NCBI RefSeq assembly: GCF_016587435.1
Contig: NZ_BNJJ01000003.1
Span: 310,001 to 374,000 of the forward strand
Direction: 5' to 3'
Length of the DNA: 64,000 nt
From: Dictyobacter formicarum
Lineage (GTDB): Bacteria > Chloroflexota > Ktedonobacteria > Ktedonobacterales > Ktedonobacteraceae
The notes under the pieces are model-generated. The model saw only the letters and a program-made list of their open reading frames with translations, made no database searches and was not told the origin of the DNA. Made by a program: the position numbers and the translations under genes. Positions 8,062 to 16,729 of this stretch are shown piece after piece (position 1 is the first letter of the stretch; every line of letters starts with the position of its first letter).

Positions 8062-8231
8062 ATGCTCGCTTTGCGTAATCTAACTATGCAATTGTGCTAA
8101 TTGGGCAACCAGACACGGCATCCCGCCGTTAGCCTGATCGGTTAATTGATGCTGTCAATTAGCTTAAAGTAAGATACAATAGATAGTATTACCAAAAATA
8201 ATTAAGTTACAGGTCAAAGGAGAAGAAGCAT

Positions 8232-8306
8232 ATGCTCATGAGCAGCCAGACAACGTATCGTTATTTTACCCATGTCTGGTACCTGGGTGAGTGCGCAAGG
8301 ACCTGA
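8232..8306 (+). CDS. Putative 24-residue leader peptide upstream of the NYN gene
   Basis: A short frame (MLMSSQTTYRYFTHVWYLGE and four more residues) with a well-placed AAAGGAGAAGAAGC ahead of its ATG. It ends 15 bases before the start of the YacP-like gene. Three aromatic residues lie close together. It may be a leader peptide or an unannotated small protein. The ribosome binding site is the only support. Confidence 0.35.
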   Translation: MLMSSQTTYRYFTHVWYLGECART

Positions 8307-8321
8307 TATGGAGTACATGCT

Positions 8322-8891
8322 ATGGGGTTTGATATCTTAGTCGATGGCTACAATGTGATTAAAAATAACGCGATGTTCAAATATGTGGAAGGGAAAAGTC
8401 AGGCGGAGGCGCGCAATCTGCTTATCAAGCAGTTAAAGAATCGTTATCGCAATACGACTGATCGTGTCGTGGTGGTTTTCGATGGCAAGGGAAGTCGCGA
8501 ACAAATGCAGCACATTGATCATATCTGCGTCATCTATTCACAATATGGGGAAACTGCCGATAGCGTCATTGCCCGGCTGGCCACTGAGGCCAATCATAAG
8601 GGGGTAGAGGTGATGATGTATAGTGACGATGGAGAAGTCAAGCGCAATGTGATCCAGCAAGGAGGCCACGCCCTCACGACCCAGGGATTAGTCTCTGCCC
8701 TCAATGCCACTCCACAAGATATGCTCCTCCGCTCCGAGCATCGCCAGGAGATGCGCCGCGTCTATGGTATCGATCCTACCTATAAGTATCAGCAGGATAA
8801 TGAAGAGGCCAGCAAACCTTCTCCAAAAAAGAAAGGGAAGTCCTCGCGCCGCTACAAATCACTGCGCATAGATAGAAAGACATTAAAATAA
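8322..8891 (+). CDS. NYN-domain ribonuclease, YacP/Rae1-like
   Basis: A 189-residue protein of the YacP branch of NYN (PIN-like) nucleases. In Bacillus the relative Rae1 cleaves mRNA on the ribosome; the same role here is inference. Visible motifs are VDGYNVIKNN (first acidic residue) at residues 7-16, VVVFDGKGS, ETADSVIARLA and MYSDDGEVKRNV, which supply the expected cluster of aspartates. The C-terminal 40 residues are Lys/Arg-rich and probably bind RNA. GGAG lies about eight bases before the ATG. A possible leader peptide ends just upstream. Confidence 0.85.
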   Translation: MGFDILVDGYNVIKNNAMFKYVEGKSQAEARNLLIKQLKNRYRNTTDRVVVVFDGKGSREQMQHIDHICVIYSQYGETADSVIARLATEANHKGVEVMMYSDDGEVKRNVIQQGGHALTTQGLVSALNATPQDMLLRSEHRQEMRRVYGIDPTYKYQQDNEEASKPSPKKKGKSSRRYKSLRIDRKTLK

Positions 8892-8973
8892 GCGCTCGCT
8901 GCGTAAAACATGTGTTGGTGACAGCAAACGCTCATTATTAATGCAAAGCTAAACTGATAAACCGGGCCTTCCG

Positions 8974-9732
8974 CTACTTCTGAGCAACCTCGACACGGCT
9001 GGTCTCTTTGCGCAATGCGGGCGATGGCATAGGCACTTTACCCAGGCGAGCTCGAACAACATAGGTAAAGGCCTCAATGACAATTTTGCGCGACATTTTG
9101 GACTTACCCACACGGCGATCCATGAAGGTAATGGGAATTTCGGTGATGCGGAACCTTTGCTTCATCACACGATAAGCCAGCTCTACCTGGAAGGCGTAGC
9201 CCTGCGACTGAATGGTGTCGAGATCGATACTTTCTAATACCTCGCGGCGATAACAACGGAAGCCGGCAGTACAGTCATGGACCGGGATGCCCAACATGAA
9301 GCGCGCGAAAATATTCCCGCATCCGCTAATACAGCGACGACCAAAAGACCAGTTGGGTGTGCTACCACCTGGGATGTAGCGAGAGCCGATGACAAGGTCC
9401 GCTGTTTCGATGGCTTTTAAGAAGTCGGGCAGATATTTAGGATCATGCGAGAAGTCAGCATCCATTTCGAAAGCGGCATCATAATTGTGCTCAATCGAAT
9501 ATTTGAAGCCAGCCACATAAGCGGTACCCAGGCCCAGTTTGCCCGCGCGATGTAATACATGGACGCGTGGATCCTCCGCCGCAAACTGATCAGCCAGCTG
9601 ACCGGTTCCATCGGGTGAGTTATCATCGACAATTAAAATATCTGACTGTGGTGCGTACGAGAAAATCGTCTCTAAGAGAGGACGCAGGTTATCGTACTCG
9701 TTATATGTTGGAATAATAATTAAGGTTTTCAT
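8974..9732 (-). CDS. Polyprenol-phosphate mannosyltransferase-like GT2 glycosyltransferase
   Basis: A 252-residue family 2 glycosyltransferase resembling dolichol/polyprenol monophosphomannose synthase. It would transfer a hexose from a nucleotide sugar to a polyprenyl phosphate at the cytoplasmic face. Motifs are IIIPTYNE at the N-terminus, VDDNSPDGT, the catalytic EMDADFSHDP, and GSRYIPGG. There are no membrane helices after the catalytic domain, as in soluble Dpm1 forms. Its ATG overlaps the stop of the upstream membrane protein by four bases (ATGA, 9732-9729), so the two are translationally coupled in an operon with the UbiA-type gene. Confidence 0.85.
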   Translation of the reverse strand: MKTLIIIPTYNEYDNLRPLLETIFSYAPQSDILIVDDNSPDGTGQLADQFAAEDPRVHVLHRAGKLGLGTAYVAGFKYSIEHNYDAAFEMDADFSHDPKYLPDFLKAIETADLVIGSRYIPGGSTPNWSFGRRCISGCGNIFARFMLGIPVHDCTAGFRCYRREVLESIDLDTIQSQGYAFQVELAYRVMKQRFRITEIPITFMDRRVGKSKMSRKIVIEAFTYVVRARLGKVPMPSPALRKETSRVEVAQK

Positions 9733-10817
9733 ACAAACTTTTCTCCTGTGTTCGTGGATGTCAGCGTACCGTCGGTTACATACGTCAGGTCATCATATAT
9801 AGGCTGCGCAATTCTACGCTTCTGCTTCTGTTGTTCATCCCAGTCGCTATCTAATGAATCGAGGCCACGGAGGCGCTGTAGCCAGCGAATGCGGAAAAGG
9901 GCAATCATGCCGACCAGCAACCCAAACCAGAGCGTACAAAGGCGAATCAGCAGAGTCGCCGCTCCTCCCAGGGTCGCAGATGATGTTACCAGTAGACGTG
10001 TGAGGCCTAGCATGCTGCCATCCGCAGTTCCCAGGCCGCCCGGTAAGCCCGAAGCTGATCCGAGCAGCGAAGAAACCGCTAAAATGAACATTGATTTAAC
10101 AAAGAGGTCAGGACCCGCGGCAATACCCAGCCCACTATAGACAAAATATAATGCGACGCATTCTCCTGACCAGGAAATGATACCAATACCTATGGCCAGT
10201 AACAATGGCCGCCATTGGAGCAACGTATATGCGCTTTCATAAAATTCACGTACCAGGTGGACAAATCTAGTTATTAGAGGGAATCGCTCACCTTTTTGTA
10301 GCAAGGACAAGACTAATGGACGATTCTGGATCAGAATAATTGCGCCCACACCAAAAATCAGCAAGAGGAGTAAGATTTCCCAACCAATGCCGTAAAGAAC
10401 GAGACCGGCCGCCGCTAACCCCAGCATCGCTATACCATCGCTCAGTCTCTCAGCCACAATAATAGGAGAAGTACGGCTGATTGGCGTCCCCGTCGAGCGC
10501 TTGAGGAGATAGGACTTTAGGAGTTCGCCCACTTTTCCAGGGGTGATTGCCATTGACAACCCCGCCAGAAAAATCCATAAGCTTTCCCTATTGGAGATTT
10601 CTATCTTAAGGCGCTTCAGATAATACTGCCATTTGATGAAACGCCCGGCATAATTCACCAGGGTAAATCCTAAAATGAGCGGAATATATACCCAGTGAAA
10701 ACGGGTAAGCGCCTCCACCATATGCGGAAGATCCGCATACAGTGCAATCGCGACGATAACAATAAAGGCCAGTACAAGTGAACATATAATACCGGTACGT
10801 ATCTTACGAGTAAACAA
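9729..10817 (-). CDS. UPF0104/AglD-like integral membrane protein (LPG synthase TM-domain family)
   Basis: A 362-residue polytopic membrane protein of the lysylphosphatidylglycerol-synthase transmembrane family, without the cytoplasmic transferase domain. About eight hydrophobic helices are visible, with family-typical stretches AMAITPGKVGELLKSYLLKR and GSASGLPGGLGTADGSMLGL. Members beside GT2 enzymes are thought to act in lipid-linked sugar flipping or transfer, which fits the coupled downstream mannosyltransferase. The start is TTG with GGAG seven bases upstream, 15 bases after the UbiA-type gene. The hydrophilic C-terminal 50 residues are probably cytoplasmic. Confidence 0.8.
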   Translation of the reverse strand: MFTRKIRTGIICSLVLAFIVIVAIALYADLPHMVEALTRFHWVYIPLILGFTLVNYAGRFIKWQYYLKRLKIEISNRESLWIFLAGLSMAITPGKVGELLKSYLLKRSTGTPISRTSPIIVAERLSDGIAMLGLAAAGLVLYGIGWEILLLLLIFGVGAIILIQNRPLVLSLLQKGERFPLITRFVHLVREFYESAYTLLQWRPLLLAIGIGIISWSGECVALYFVYSGLGIAAGPDLFVKSMFILAVSSLLGSASGLPGGLGTADGSMLGLTRLLVTSSATLGGAATLLIRLCTLWFGLLVGMIALFRIRWLQRLRGLDSLDSDWDEQQKQKRRIAQPIYDDLTYVTDGTLTSTNTGEKFV

Positions 10818-10832
10818 ATATATGCTCCATGA

Positions 10833-11882
10833 CTACGGATGTGGCAGCAAGTAAAGAACAGCTATGACAGTGATAACACATAACAGAACGGCTGCCAGTA
10901 TATGGCGGTCACGTAAGAGTATCTCATCAGGACTTCCTCCGTCCATATGCATATAGACCAGGTAGAGATAGCGAAATACTCCATACAATACAAAGGGGAC
11001 GGTGATCATTAAACGATGATTGCCTGTCTGCCCCTGGACAGTATAAAGGCTATACGACATTAATGTACCAGAAACAACAACGGTAATCATCTGGTCTAGC
11101 ATAGGAATACTATACTCTTTTAGAATCTTACGATGACTACCCGCCTGTCCCTGGAGTAGTACTAATTCGTGGCGCCGCTTCCCAAATCCCATGAAGAGGG
11201 AGAGGAAACAGGTTACCAGGTATAACCAGGGAGAGATGACGACAGGAATCACGACGGTTCCTGCAATAATACGCAATACAAAACCTGCGGCGATACAAAA
11301 AACGTCGATCAACACAACATGCTTTAAACGGAAGCTATAAAATACCATCATTACCAGATAAGCGATTATGCTGAGGGCAAATAGCACGTTGGCTCCCCCC
11401 AGCGAGCGATAAATATCAGGTGGCGATGGAATCAGAAAAAGTACGAATGTTAGCACGCAACAAACGCCGAGCAGGCCAATCAGAGCCGCTTTGGCCCAGG
11501 AGGTTGGTAAAACGCCCGATGCCAGTGGCCTGAAACGTTTGGTAGGGTGCAGGCGGTCTTTTTCGATATCAAGCAGGTCATTTAAAACATAAATAGTGCT
11601 AGAAACAAAACAAAAGGTAATAAAGGCTACAATCGCTCGTATTAATGGGTAGAGATGAAATAACTCACTGGCAAACACCAAACCAATAAAAACGGCGCCG
11701 TTTTTCGTCCACTGCTTAGGCCTCATCAATGCAATCAGGGCTTTAACCCGGGTAAAAAAGCTGGATGGCGTCGGATTGGGATCTTCCACGGTTGAGGTGA
11801 ATGGAGTCTGTTCATGCTCTTCTATTGCATATTGACTATCGTTGTTTATAATAACTTTCTCCAAAAGTTGATGTCCCTTCAA
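10833..11882 (-). CDS. UbiA-family prenyltransferase, decaprenyl-phosphate phosphoribosyltransferase-like
   Basis: A 349-residue membrane enzyme. The motif region RPKQWTKN and NDLLDIEKDRLHPTKRFRP matches the branch that transfers phosphoribose from PRPP to decaprenyl phosphate (DPPR synthase type), rather than the menaquinone or heme branches. Aspartates in ND-x(2)-D-x(2)-K-D bind Mg2+/diphosphate. Nine hydrophobic segments can be traced after a polar 45-residue N-terminus. The initiation codon is unclear: TTG at 11882 is open but poorly supported. It heads an operon with UPF0104 and GT2 genes, suggesting synthesis of a lipid-linked pentose or hexose donor for envelope glycans. The oxidase and epimerase that often accompany it are not in the window. 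Confidence 0.8.
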   Translation of the reverse strand: MKGHQLLEKVIINNDSQYAIEEHEQTPFTSTVEDPNPTPSSFFTRVKALIALMRPKQWTKNGAVFIGLVFASELFHLYPLIRAIVAFITFCFVSSTIYVLNDLLDIEKDRLHPTKRFRPLASGVLPTSWAKAALIGLLGVCCVLTFVLFLIPSPPDIYRSLGGANVLFALSIIAYLVMMVFYSFRLKHVVLIDVFCIAAGFVLRIIAGTVVIPVVISPWLYLVTCFLSLFMGFGKRRHELVLLQGQAGSHRKILKEYSIPMLDQMITVVVSGTLMSYSLYTVQGQTGNHRLMITVPFVLYGVFRYLYLVYMHMDGGSPDEILLRDRHILAAVLLCVITVIAVLYLLPHP

Positions 11883-11978
11883 CGCATACTAAACATACGT
11901 GAAAACGTGTACCTGACATCATGGAACGTACCGTTGAAGGGTGAAGTAACACGACAACCAAAAGTACAGGTCTGCTGG

Positions 11979-12668
11979 TTAGTAGATGCGTCGCTCCAGA
12001 TCTGCTACTCTATGTAAGGTGATGCGATGCTTATCTGTACTGATGTATTTTTTGTCGGTGAAGTAACCCAGTACTTTGTTGACACTTTCGCGCGAGGCGC
12101 CCACCATAGACGCCAGTTCTTGCTGCGTCAGTCGCACTTCGATGCGAATACCACCTTCGACTTTTTTGCCATGGGTATCCGATAACTCGAGTAACTTCTT
12201 GGCCACGCGCCCATAGACATCCAGAAAGATCAGGTCCTCTACCTGCTGGTCCGTTTTACGCAAGCGCTCACAGAGAACCTCCATGACACGAATAGCAATT
12301 TTGGGATTTTTCATGATGGCTTTGTGGAAATCGCTACGCTGCAGTGTGTAGCATTCAACTTTTTCCAGAGCAATGGCATCAGCTGAACGCGGAAGCCCAT
12401 CCAGTAAAGCGAACTCACCAAAATAATCCCCTTTGCCAAACACAATTAACGAGATCTCTTGTCCGTCCGGGCTGATCAGACAAATTTTGACTTTACCTTC
12501 TTTAATAACATACATGACCTGTCCGGGATCGTCACGATGGAAAATAACTTCTCCGGACCGGAAGGTTTTTTTCCTGGCGACCGATGCCAGTTCTTGAATC
12601 TCATCTTCACTCAACCCGCGAAAAATGGTGACCTGTTGGAAATAGGTAAATTCGTTCTCTGTTTCCAT
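11979..12668 (-). CDS. Crp/Fnr-family transcriptional regulator
   Basis: A 229-residue regulator. An N-terminal cyclic-nucleotide-binding fold contains GDYFGEFALLDGLPRSADAI, the phosphate-binding cassette with the Glu and Arg expected for cyclic nucleotide binding. The C-terminal winged helix includes LTQQELASMVGASRESVNKVL. No cysteine cluster of the Fnr type is present, so an Fe-S oxygen sensor is unlikely. The ATG at 12668 is preferred to one 33 bases upstream because AAAGGA precedes it. It lies upstream of the UbiA operon on the same strand and is divergent from the Mrp gene across a 420-base region holding a 12-bp inverted repeat. Confidence 0.9.
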   Translation of the reverse strand: METENEFTYFQQVTIFRGLSEDEIQELASVARKKTFRSGEVIFHRDDPGQVMYVIKEGKVKICLISPDGQEISLIVFGKGDYFGEFALLDGLPRSADAIALEKVECYTLQRSDFHKAIMKNPKIAIRVMEVLCERLRKTDQQVEDLIFLDVYGRVAKKLLELSDTHGKKVEGGIRIEVRLTQQELASMVGASRESVNKVLGYFTDKKYISTDKHRITLHRVADLERRIY

Positions 12669-12719
12669 CTCTTCTGCTTCCTTTGTGGCCCAATAATGCA
12701 TTATGCGACACTGAGCTCA

Positions 12720-13087
12720 TCATAGCATAACCACTTGCTACATGCAATTAGACTCACCTCTCCTGTGGTAACGGGGAAAGACCACGGCCTCACATCCCAG
12801 ACGCGCGGATGGTCGTCTGGGATGTCGCGCCTGTTACACGAATATGCGTCACGCTTGCATGCCGTATAGATGAGCGGTATACTATCAAATAATCTGCACT
12901 CTCCGACTGCGAAATATTTTCATCACTATAGTCACTTTTCACCGTGGTGTGTTATAATATCTGAGTACGCAAGTCGGAATTAACTACTCTCTCTATGTAT
13001 CTATAGGAGAGCTCACTTTTATTATCTTTCTGAAGAAAAGAGCAACAGAGAGTCCTGTGTCCTCTGTTGCGAATGAGGATACGTAAC
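12720..13087. other. Divergent intergenic region between the Crp/Fnr and Mrp genes
   Basis: Apart from the inverted repeat at 12793-12826, a TATAAT hexamer near 12952 could be the -10 of the Mrp promoter, but no good -35 stands at the right distance. Nothing else is recognisable. Confidence 0.4.
12793..12826. repeat. 12-bp perfect inverted repeat, possible operator or attenuator
   Basis: ACATCCCAGACG and CGTCTGGGATGT are perfectly complementary around a ten-base spacer. There is no T-run on either side, so it is not a standard terminator. It sits between the divergent Crp/Fnr and Mrp genes, closer to the regulator. Confidence 0.55.
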
Positions 13088-14122
13088 ATGGCGGAAACTA
13101 TTACAGCCGACATGGTGATACATGATGTGGTGACCAAATTTCCCGCAACTGTGAAGGTTTTTCACGGGCATGGTCTGCCCTGTACCGCCTGTGCAGTAGG
13201 GGCGCGCGAAAGTGTGGCGGGGGGAGCCAGAACCCACCGTTTTTCTCCTGAGAAGCTAGATCTGCTGATCAAAGATTTAAATGCTGCTGCTCATGGCGAA
13301 CCAACGTCTATTACACCGAAGAAGGCGCCTGTGGGGCGCGGTGTACCTCTGACCATGGCATCCGGGGCACCTGATCGTAAAATCAAACAAGTGATTGCTA
13401 TTATGAGCGGAAAGGGTGGCGTTGGTAAGTCGCTGGTCACCGGTCTGTTAGCTGTTTCTTTGCGCCGTCAGGGTCAACAAGTCGGTATTCTAGATGGTGA
13501 TATCACTGGTCCAAGTATTGCTCGTATGTTTGGCACGAAGGGTCAGCCCACGAAATCAGCCAACGGCGGCATCGAGCCTTTACGCAGCAAGGGTGGAATC
13601 AAAATCGTATCAATGAATATGTTCCTTGAAAAGGAGAGCGATCCCGTTGTCTGGCGTGGCCCCATGATCTCTAGCGCCATCAAGCAGTTCTATAGCGATG
13701 TAGATTGGGGTAATCTGGACTATCTGCTGGTTGATCTGCCTCCCGGAACATCTGATGCGCCGATGACGGTGATGCAGGCTCTACCACTGGATGGAGTGAT
13801 AGTAGTTTCTTCTCCACAAATGCTGGCCACAATGATTGTTATGAAATGTATTCATATGGTTCAGCAGCTGAAGGGCTCGATCGTGGGTGTGGTTGAGAAT
13901 ATGGCCTATTTCGAGACCCCCAATGGTGAGCGCTACGAAATCTTCGGTCCCGGCAATGGGACAGAACTGGTTGCGATGACTGGTGCTCCTCTGCTGGGCA
14001 ATCTGCCCATCGATTCTGTCTTGACCACTCTCTGCGACGCTGGTCGTGTTGAAGAGTATTATGCCGAGGCTTACGAAGAGATGGCCGCGAACTTCATCAA
14101 TACCTTACGCATCAAACGCTAA
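13088..14122 (+). CDS. mrp: Mrp/NBP35-type P-loop ATPase fused to an N-terminal DUF1858-like redox-disulfide domain
   Basis: A 344-residue ATPase of the Mrp/ApbC family, known as Fe-S cluster carriers. Residues 1-70 form a DUF1858-like domain with Cys32-x-x-Cys35 in GLPCTACAVGARESV. The Mrp part has the deviant Walker A motif SGKGGVGKS near residue 106, then ILDGDITGPS and VDLPPGTSDAP. The usual C-terminal Cys-x-x-Cys (in VENMSYF-x-CPxC) is absent: the sequence reads VENMAYFETPNGERYEIFG, so the cluster-bridging cysteines are lost. GAGGA lies eight bases before ATG 13088, which is preferred over one 21 bases upstream. A terminator follows at 14148. Confidence 0.85.
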   Translation: MAETITADMVIHDVVTKFPATVKVFHGHGLPCTACAVGARESVAGGARTHRFSPEKLDLLIKDLNAAAHGEPTSITPKKAPVGRGVPLTMASGAPDRKIKQVIAIMSGKGGVGKSLVTGLLAVSLRRQGQQVGILDGDITGPSIARMFGTKGQPTKSANGGIEPLRSKGGIKIVSMNMFLEKESDPVVWRGPMISSAIKQFYSDVDWGNLDYLLVDLPPGTSDAPMTVMQALPLDGVIVVSSPQMLATMIVMKCIHMVQQLKGSIVGVVENMAYFETPNGERYEIFGPGNGTELVAMTGAPLLGNLPIDSVLTTLCDAGRVEEYYAEAYEEMAANFINTLRIKR

Positions 14123-14147
14123 ATACAAACCATATGCACAGACCCCA

Positions 14148-14180
14148 AGAGGTATCCATGTAAGTGGGTACCTCTTTTTC
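14148..14180 (+). terminator. Rho-independent terminator after the Mrp gene
   Basis: AGAGGTATCC pairs with GGGTACCTCT with one mismatch and is followed directly by a T-rich run. Confidence 0.7.
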
Positions 14181-14227
14181 TATGACATCCTTCTACTCTC
14201 GACAGATATGAATAACTGCCTGGTGTG

Positions 14228-14286
14228 AAAAGCATTTGGAAATGCCGCCCGGATGCGGCTAGCTTCATCGCCACAACTCATCCATT
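14228..14286 (+). repeat. Dispersed palindromic repeat, copy A
   Basis: Begins AAAAGCATTTGG and ends near CTCATCCATT, with a GATGCGGCTAGCTTC core. It belongs to the same family as 21121-21175 and 60457-60509 and is the most diverged of the three copies. Confidence 0.65.
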
Positions 14287-14402
14287 CTAAAGGATAAGCT
14301 TTTTAGGAGCGGTAATCGCTTCCAGACAGCTGCGCTCATTCAACTGAATGGCAGGCTATTTTTGTGCTACACTGGAATAAATGCGATAAGAAGAGGTGTC
14401 AT

Positions 14403-14885
14403 ATGCTGGATCAGTCTGCTTTTTATGAGTCGCTTCCACGCAAAAGGGTCGGGGCAGCGGCATTATTTCTAGACCAGGCGCACAATATATTGATCGTCAA
14501 TCCAACCTATACCGACCATTGGTTGCTTCCAGGTGGAACCGTCGAGCTAGATGAGGCACCACACCAGGGTTGTGTACGCGAGATTGAAGAAGAGATCGGG
14601 CTAATGATTACGCTGGAGCGCTTGCTCTGCGTGGAATATCTCACACGTATGGAAAGTAAAAACGAGTCCCTCCAATTTATTTTCTATGGAGGTATGCTGA
14701 CACCTGCCCAGATTGCAGCCATTAAACTACAGAAGCAGGAACTAAGTGACTATGCCTTTGTTTCTCTCGAGGAGGCGCTACCCCGGCTCTCCAGCAACCT
14801 GGCAGGCCGTTTGCCTTATGCGGCTCGCGCTCTTGAGATGCAGCAAATTGTATATCTAGAAAATGGCCAACTACTTTTTTCATAA
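14403..14885 (+). CDS. NUDIX hydrolase
   Basis: A 160-residue NUDIX protein. The box is complete: GGTVELDEAPHQGCVREIEE followed by EIGL at about residues 45-67, with all metal-binding Glu residues. The N-terminal RVGAAALFLDQAHNILIV strand is typical of MutT-like folds. The substrate is not deducible. ATG 14403 is chosen because AGAAGAGG precedes it; the upstream extension has no support. It is distinct in sequence from the cargo NUDIX at 3084-3515. It is followed by a palindromic repeat at 14906 and then the convergent pheA gene. Confidence 0.85.
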   Translation: MLDQSAFYESLPRKRVGAAALFLDQAHNILIVNPTYTDHWLLPGGTVELDEAPHQGCVREIEEEIGLMITLERLLCVEYLTRMESKNESLQFIFYGGMLTPAQIAAIKLQKQELSDYAFVSLEEALPRLSSNLAGRLPYAARALEMQQIVYLENGQLLFS

Positions 14886-14905
14886 AATATTTTGAGACGC
14901 ATAAC

Positions 14906-14943
14906 GTAGGTGCGCTCCTTGCGGGAGCAAGTCCCGCACCTAC
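14906..14943. repeat. REP-like palindrome (GTAGGTGCG...CGCACCTAC)
   Basis: Contains TAGGTGCGCTCCTTGCGGG followed by AGC, a variant of the unit found twice at 18654-18723, and closes with the complement of its own start. It sits between convergent genes and may also act as a bidirectional terminator. Confidence 0.6.
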
Positions 14944-14962
14944 GAGTCGTGCCTCTTATTGC

Positions 14963-15847
14963 TTAGATGCTGCGCGCGAAAGATCCAAGGACTTTGCAGA
15001 AGGTGGTGTGTCCGGCCAGTTTGGCCAGGGCTTTGCGCACATGTGGATCGTCGCGATGTCCTTCAAAGTCCAGGTAGAAGACGTATTCCCAGGCACGTTG
15101 GCGCGAGGGGCGCGATTCGAGCTTGAGCAGGTTGATCTGGTTGTCAGCCAGAAAAGCCAGGCATTTATTGAGTGAGCCGGGCTGGTGCGCGGTCGCCATT
15201 ACCAGCATAGTCTTGGCCGGTCCTTCACGGCGCGGCGCTGGCTCCCGTCCCAGAACAATAAAGCGTGTATAGTTGTCCTTAATGGTTTGAATGTCATGGG
15301 CCAAAATATCCAGCTGGTAGAGTTCTGCGGCGCCCGTACCCGCCACGGCAGCCACACCGACAAGCTGCTCTTCACGCACCATTTTGGCACTGCCAGCGGT
15401 GTCGTATGTAGCGACAATTTCAGCTCCCAGCTTGCGCAAAAAATCATCGGATTGGGCCAGTGCCTGTGGATGCGAGATGACGCGTTTGATATCACTGATT
15501 TGCTGGCCGGGCAGAGCTAACAGGCAGTGATTGACGGGATGACCAATCTCACCGATTACAAATAAGTCGTGCTGACGCAAGAGGTCGTAAACATCATTGA
15601 TACTGCCGGCCTGCGAGTTTTCAACCGGGACCAGCCCGTAGTCGACCTCGCCCGCTGCGACGGCGTGGAAAACATCGGCGAATGCTCGATAGGGAATCGG
15701 TTCGGCGTTGATCTGCAACTGGACGCCAAAATAGTCGCGCACGGCCTCATCACCAAATGCTCCAAGTTCACCCTGGAAAGCTACAGTCGTGACATGAGGG
15801 GTTGTCTTCAATTCCTGCACATGTTCTTCTTTTGTTGTCTGTGCCAT
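14963..15847 (-). CDS. pheA: Prephenate dehydratase with ACT regulatory domain
   Basis: A 294-residue enzyme converting prephenate to phenylpyruvate in phenylalanine synthesis. The N-terminal FQGELGAFGDEAV, the pseudo-substrate-contact region VPVENSQAGSINDVYDLL and the catalytic TRF motif (DNYTRFIVL) are all present. The C-terminal 80 residues form an ACT domain with GSLNKCLAFLADNQINLLKL and ESRP, the phenylalanine-binding signature, so feedback inhibition by Phe is expected. AGGAG lies seven bases before the ATG. The length is normal for the monofunctional enzyme. No other aromatic pathway genes are adjacent. Confidence 0.95.
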   Translation of the reverse strand: MAQTTKEEHVQELKTTPHVTTVAFQGELGAFGDEAVRDYFGVQLQINAEPIPYRAFADVFHAVAAGEVDYGLVPVENSQAGSINDVYDLLRQHDLFVIGEIGHPVNHCLLALPGQQISDIKRVISHPQALAQSDDFLRKLGAEIVATYDTAGSAKMVREEQLVGVAAVAGTGAAELYQLDILAHDIQTIKDNYTRFIVLGREPAPRREGPAKTMLVMATAHQPGSLNKCLAFLADNQINLLKLESRPSRQRAWEYVFYLDFEGHRDDPHVRKALAKLAGHTTFCKVLGSFARSI

Positions 15848-16213
15848 TCACACACTCCTAGCACCCTGTCAAAAATGTCCTATCACTCAGATTATCGGAT
15901 AAAAAAATAAGTTCCAAGAGAGGTTCCAACATTTGCAGAGTGTATCAGCTATCATTTCCATCGCTTATGTTGCCGATTGTGCCAGTTCAGGACAGGATTG
16001 TCAAGCGCTACGAATGTGTCTGATTGGCGTGCGCACGTCCGCCTGCGGCGCGAAACGTCAGGTCCGCAGGCACGAAGCATATACTTTTCAAGCAGTTTCT
16101 AATATATACATAAAAAACAGGCTTCCGCGAAGTGGGAAGCCTGTTTTTGACAATGATACCTGGCTCGTATAGTTCTTTCTTACTGAACCAGGATCAAAGA
16201 ATTATTTTTCTTT
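15848..16213. other. Intergenic region with a small inverted repeat and a terminator
   Basis: GCCTGCGG (16041-16048) and CCGCAGGC (16064-16071) form an inverted repeat in a locally GC-rich patch. The terminator at 16113-16148 follows. No gene is seen. Confidence 0.4.
16113..16148 (-). terminator. Strong terminator downstream of the 62-residue gene
   Basis: AAAAACAGGCTTCC and GGAAGCCTGTTTTT are perfectly complementary. On the minus strand the hairpin is followed by TTTTTTATG, so it would stop transcription from 16402. Confidence 0.85.
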
Positions 16214-16402
16214 TTACTGTACTTTGTAGTGGTCCTTGTGGTAGTAGGACATACCTTTACCCATGACTTTCACTGGATACAGGTCCATCAACCAGATTGG
16301 CTCATTACAAGAAGCACAAATGTGGCGGGTCTGGTGGTTAACGGTCTCGCGGTTCGCCAGCGAGGCACGGGCGGTTTTTGAAAGTTCACCCTTCTTAGGC
16401 AT
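16214..16402 (-). CDS. Small conserved-looking Cys/His protein
   Basis: A 62-residue basic protein with CASC (about residues 34-37) and a C-terminal MSYYHKDHYKV that may complete a single zinc site. The N-terminus MPKKGELSKTARASLANRE is strongly basic. AGGGGA precedes the ATG and a strong terminator follows, so it is an independent transcription unit. I do not recognise the family. A nucleic-acid- or ribosome-binding role would fit the composition but is a guess. Confidence 0.6.
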   Translation of the reverse strand: MPKKGELSKTARASLANRETVNHQTRHICASCNEPIWLMDLYPVKVMGKGMSYYHKDHYKVQ

Positions 16403-16729
16403 TGTGATATTCCCCTTTCGCCTAAAATTGTCTTGTTAGAAGTCTATTCTGTGGCTTCTACAAATTAGAACAAATGTAGTCCACATTTTGTTCCCGGTGC
16501 GTAATCGATTGGGTTTATCAGCACATACCGCATCTTTTGCTGCAGGCAGAGTGCTCAGACACCAATCATTGCTGTTCGATCCGCCCTGAGAATACTGCAA
16601 TAGTATATCATAGGAGATTGTTTCATACAATCCACTACCCTGTGATATCCTTTCTGCCCTGTAAAATCTTTACATGAACAATAGGATAGTATACATCATA
16701 TTAAGAAAACGCACCATATCTCACCAGCG
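16403..16729. other. Gene-free stretch
   Basis: AT-rich sequence upstream of the 62-residue gene and downstream of the AraC gene. I see no convincing promoter, hairpin or small gene. Confidence 0.4.
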
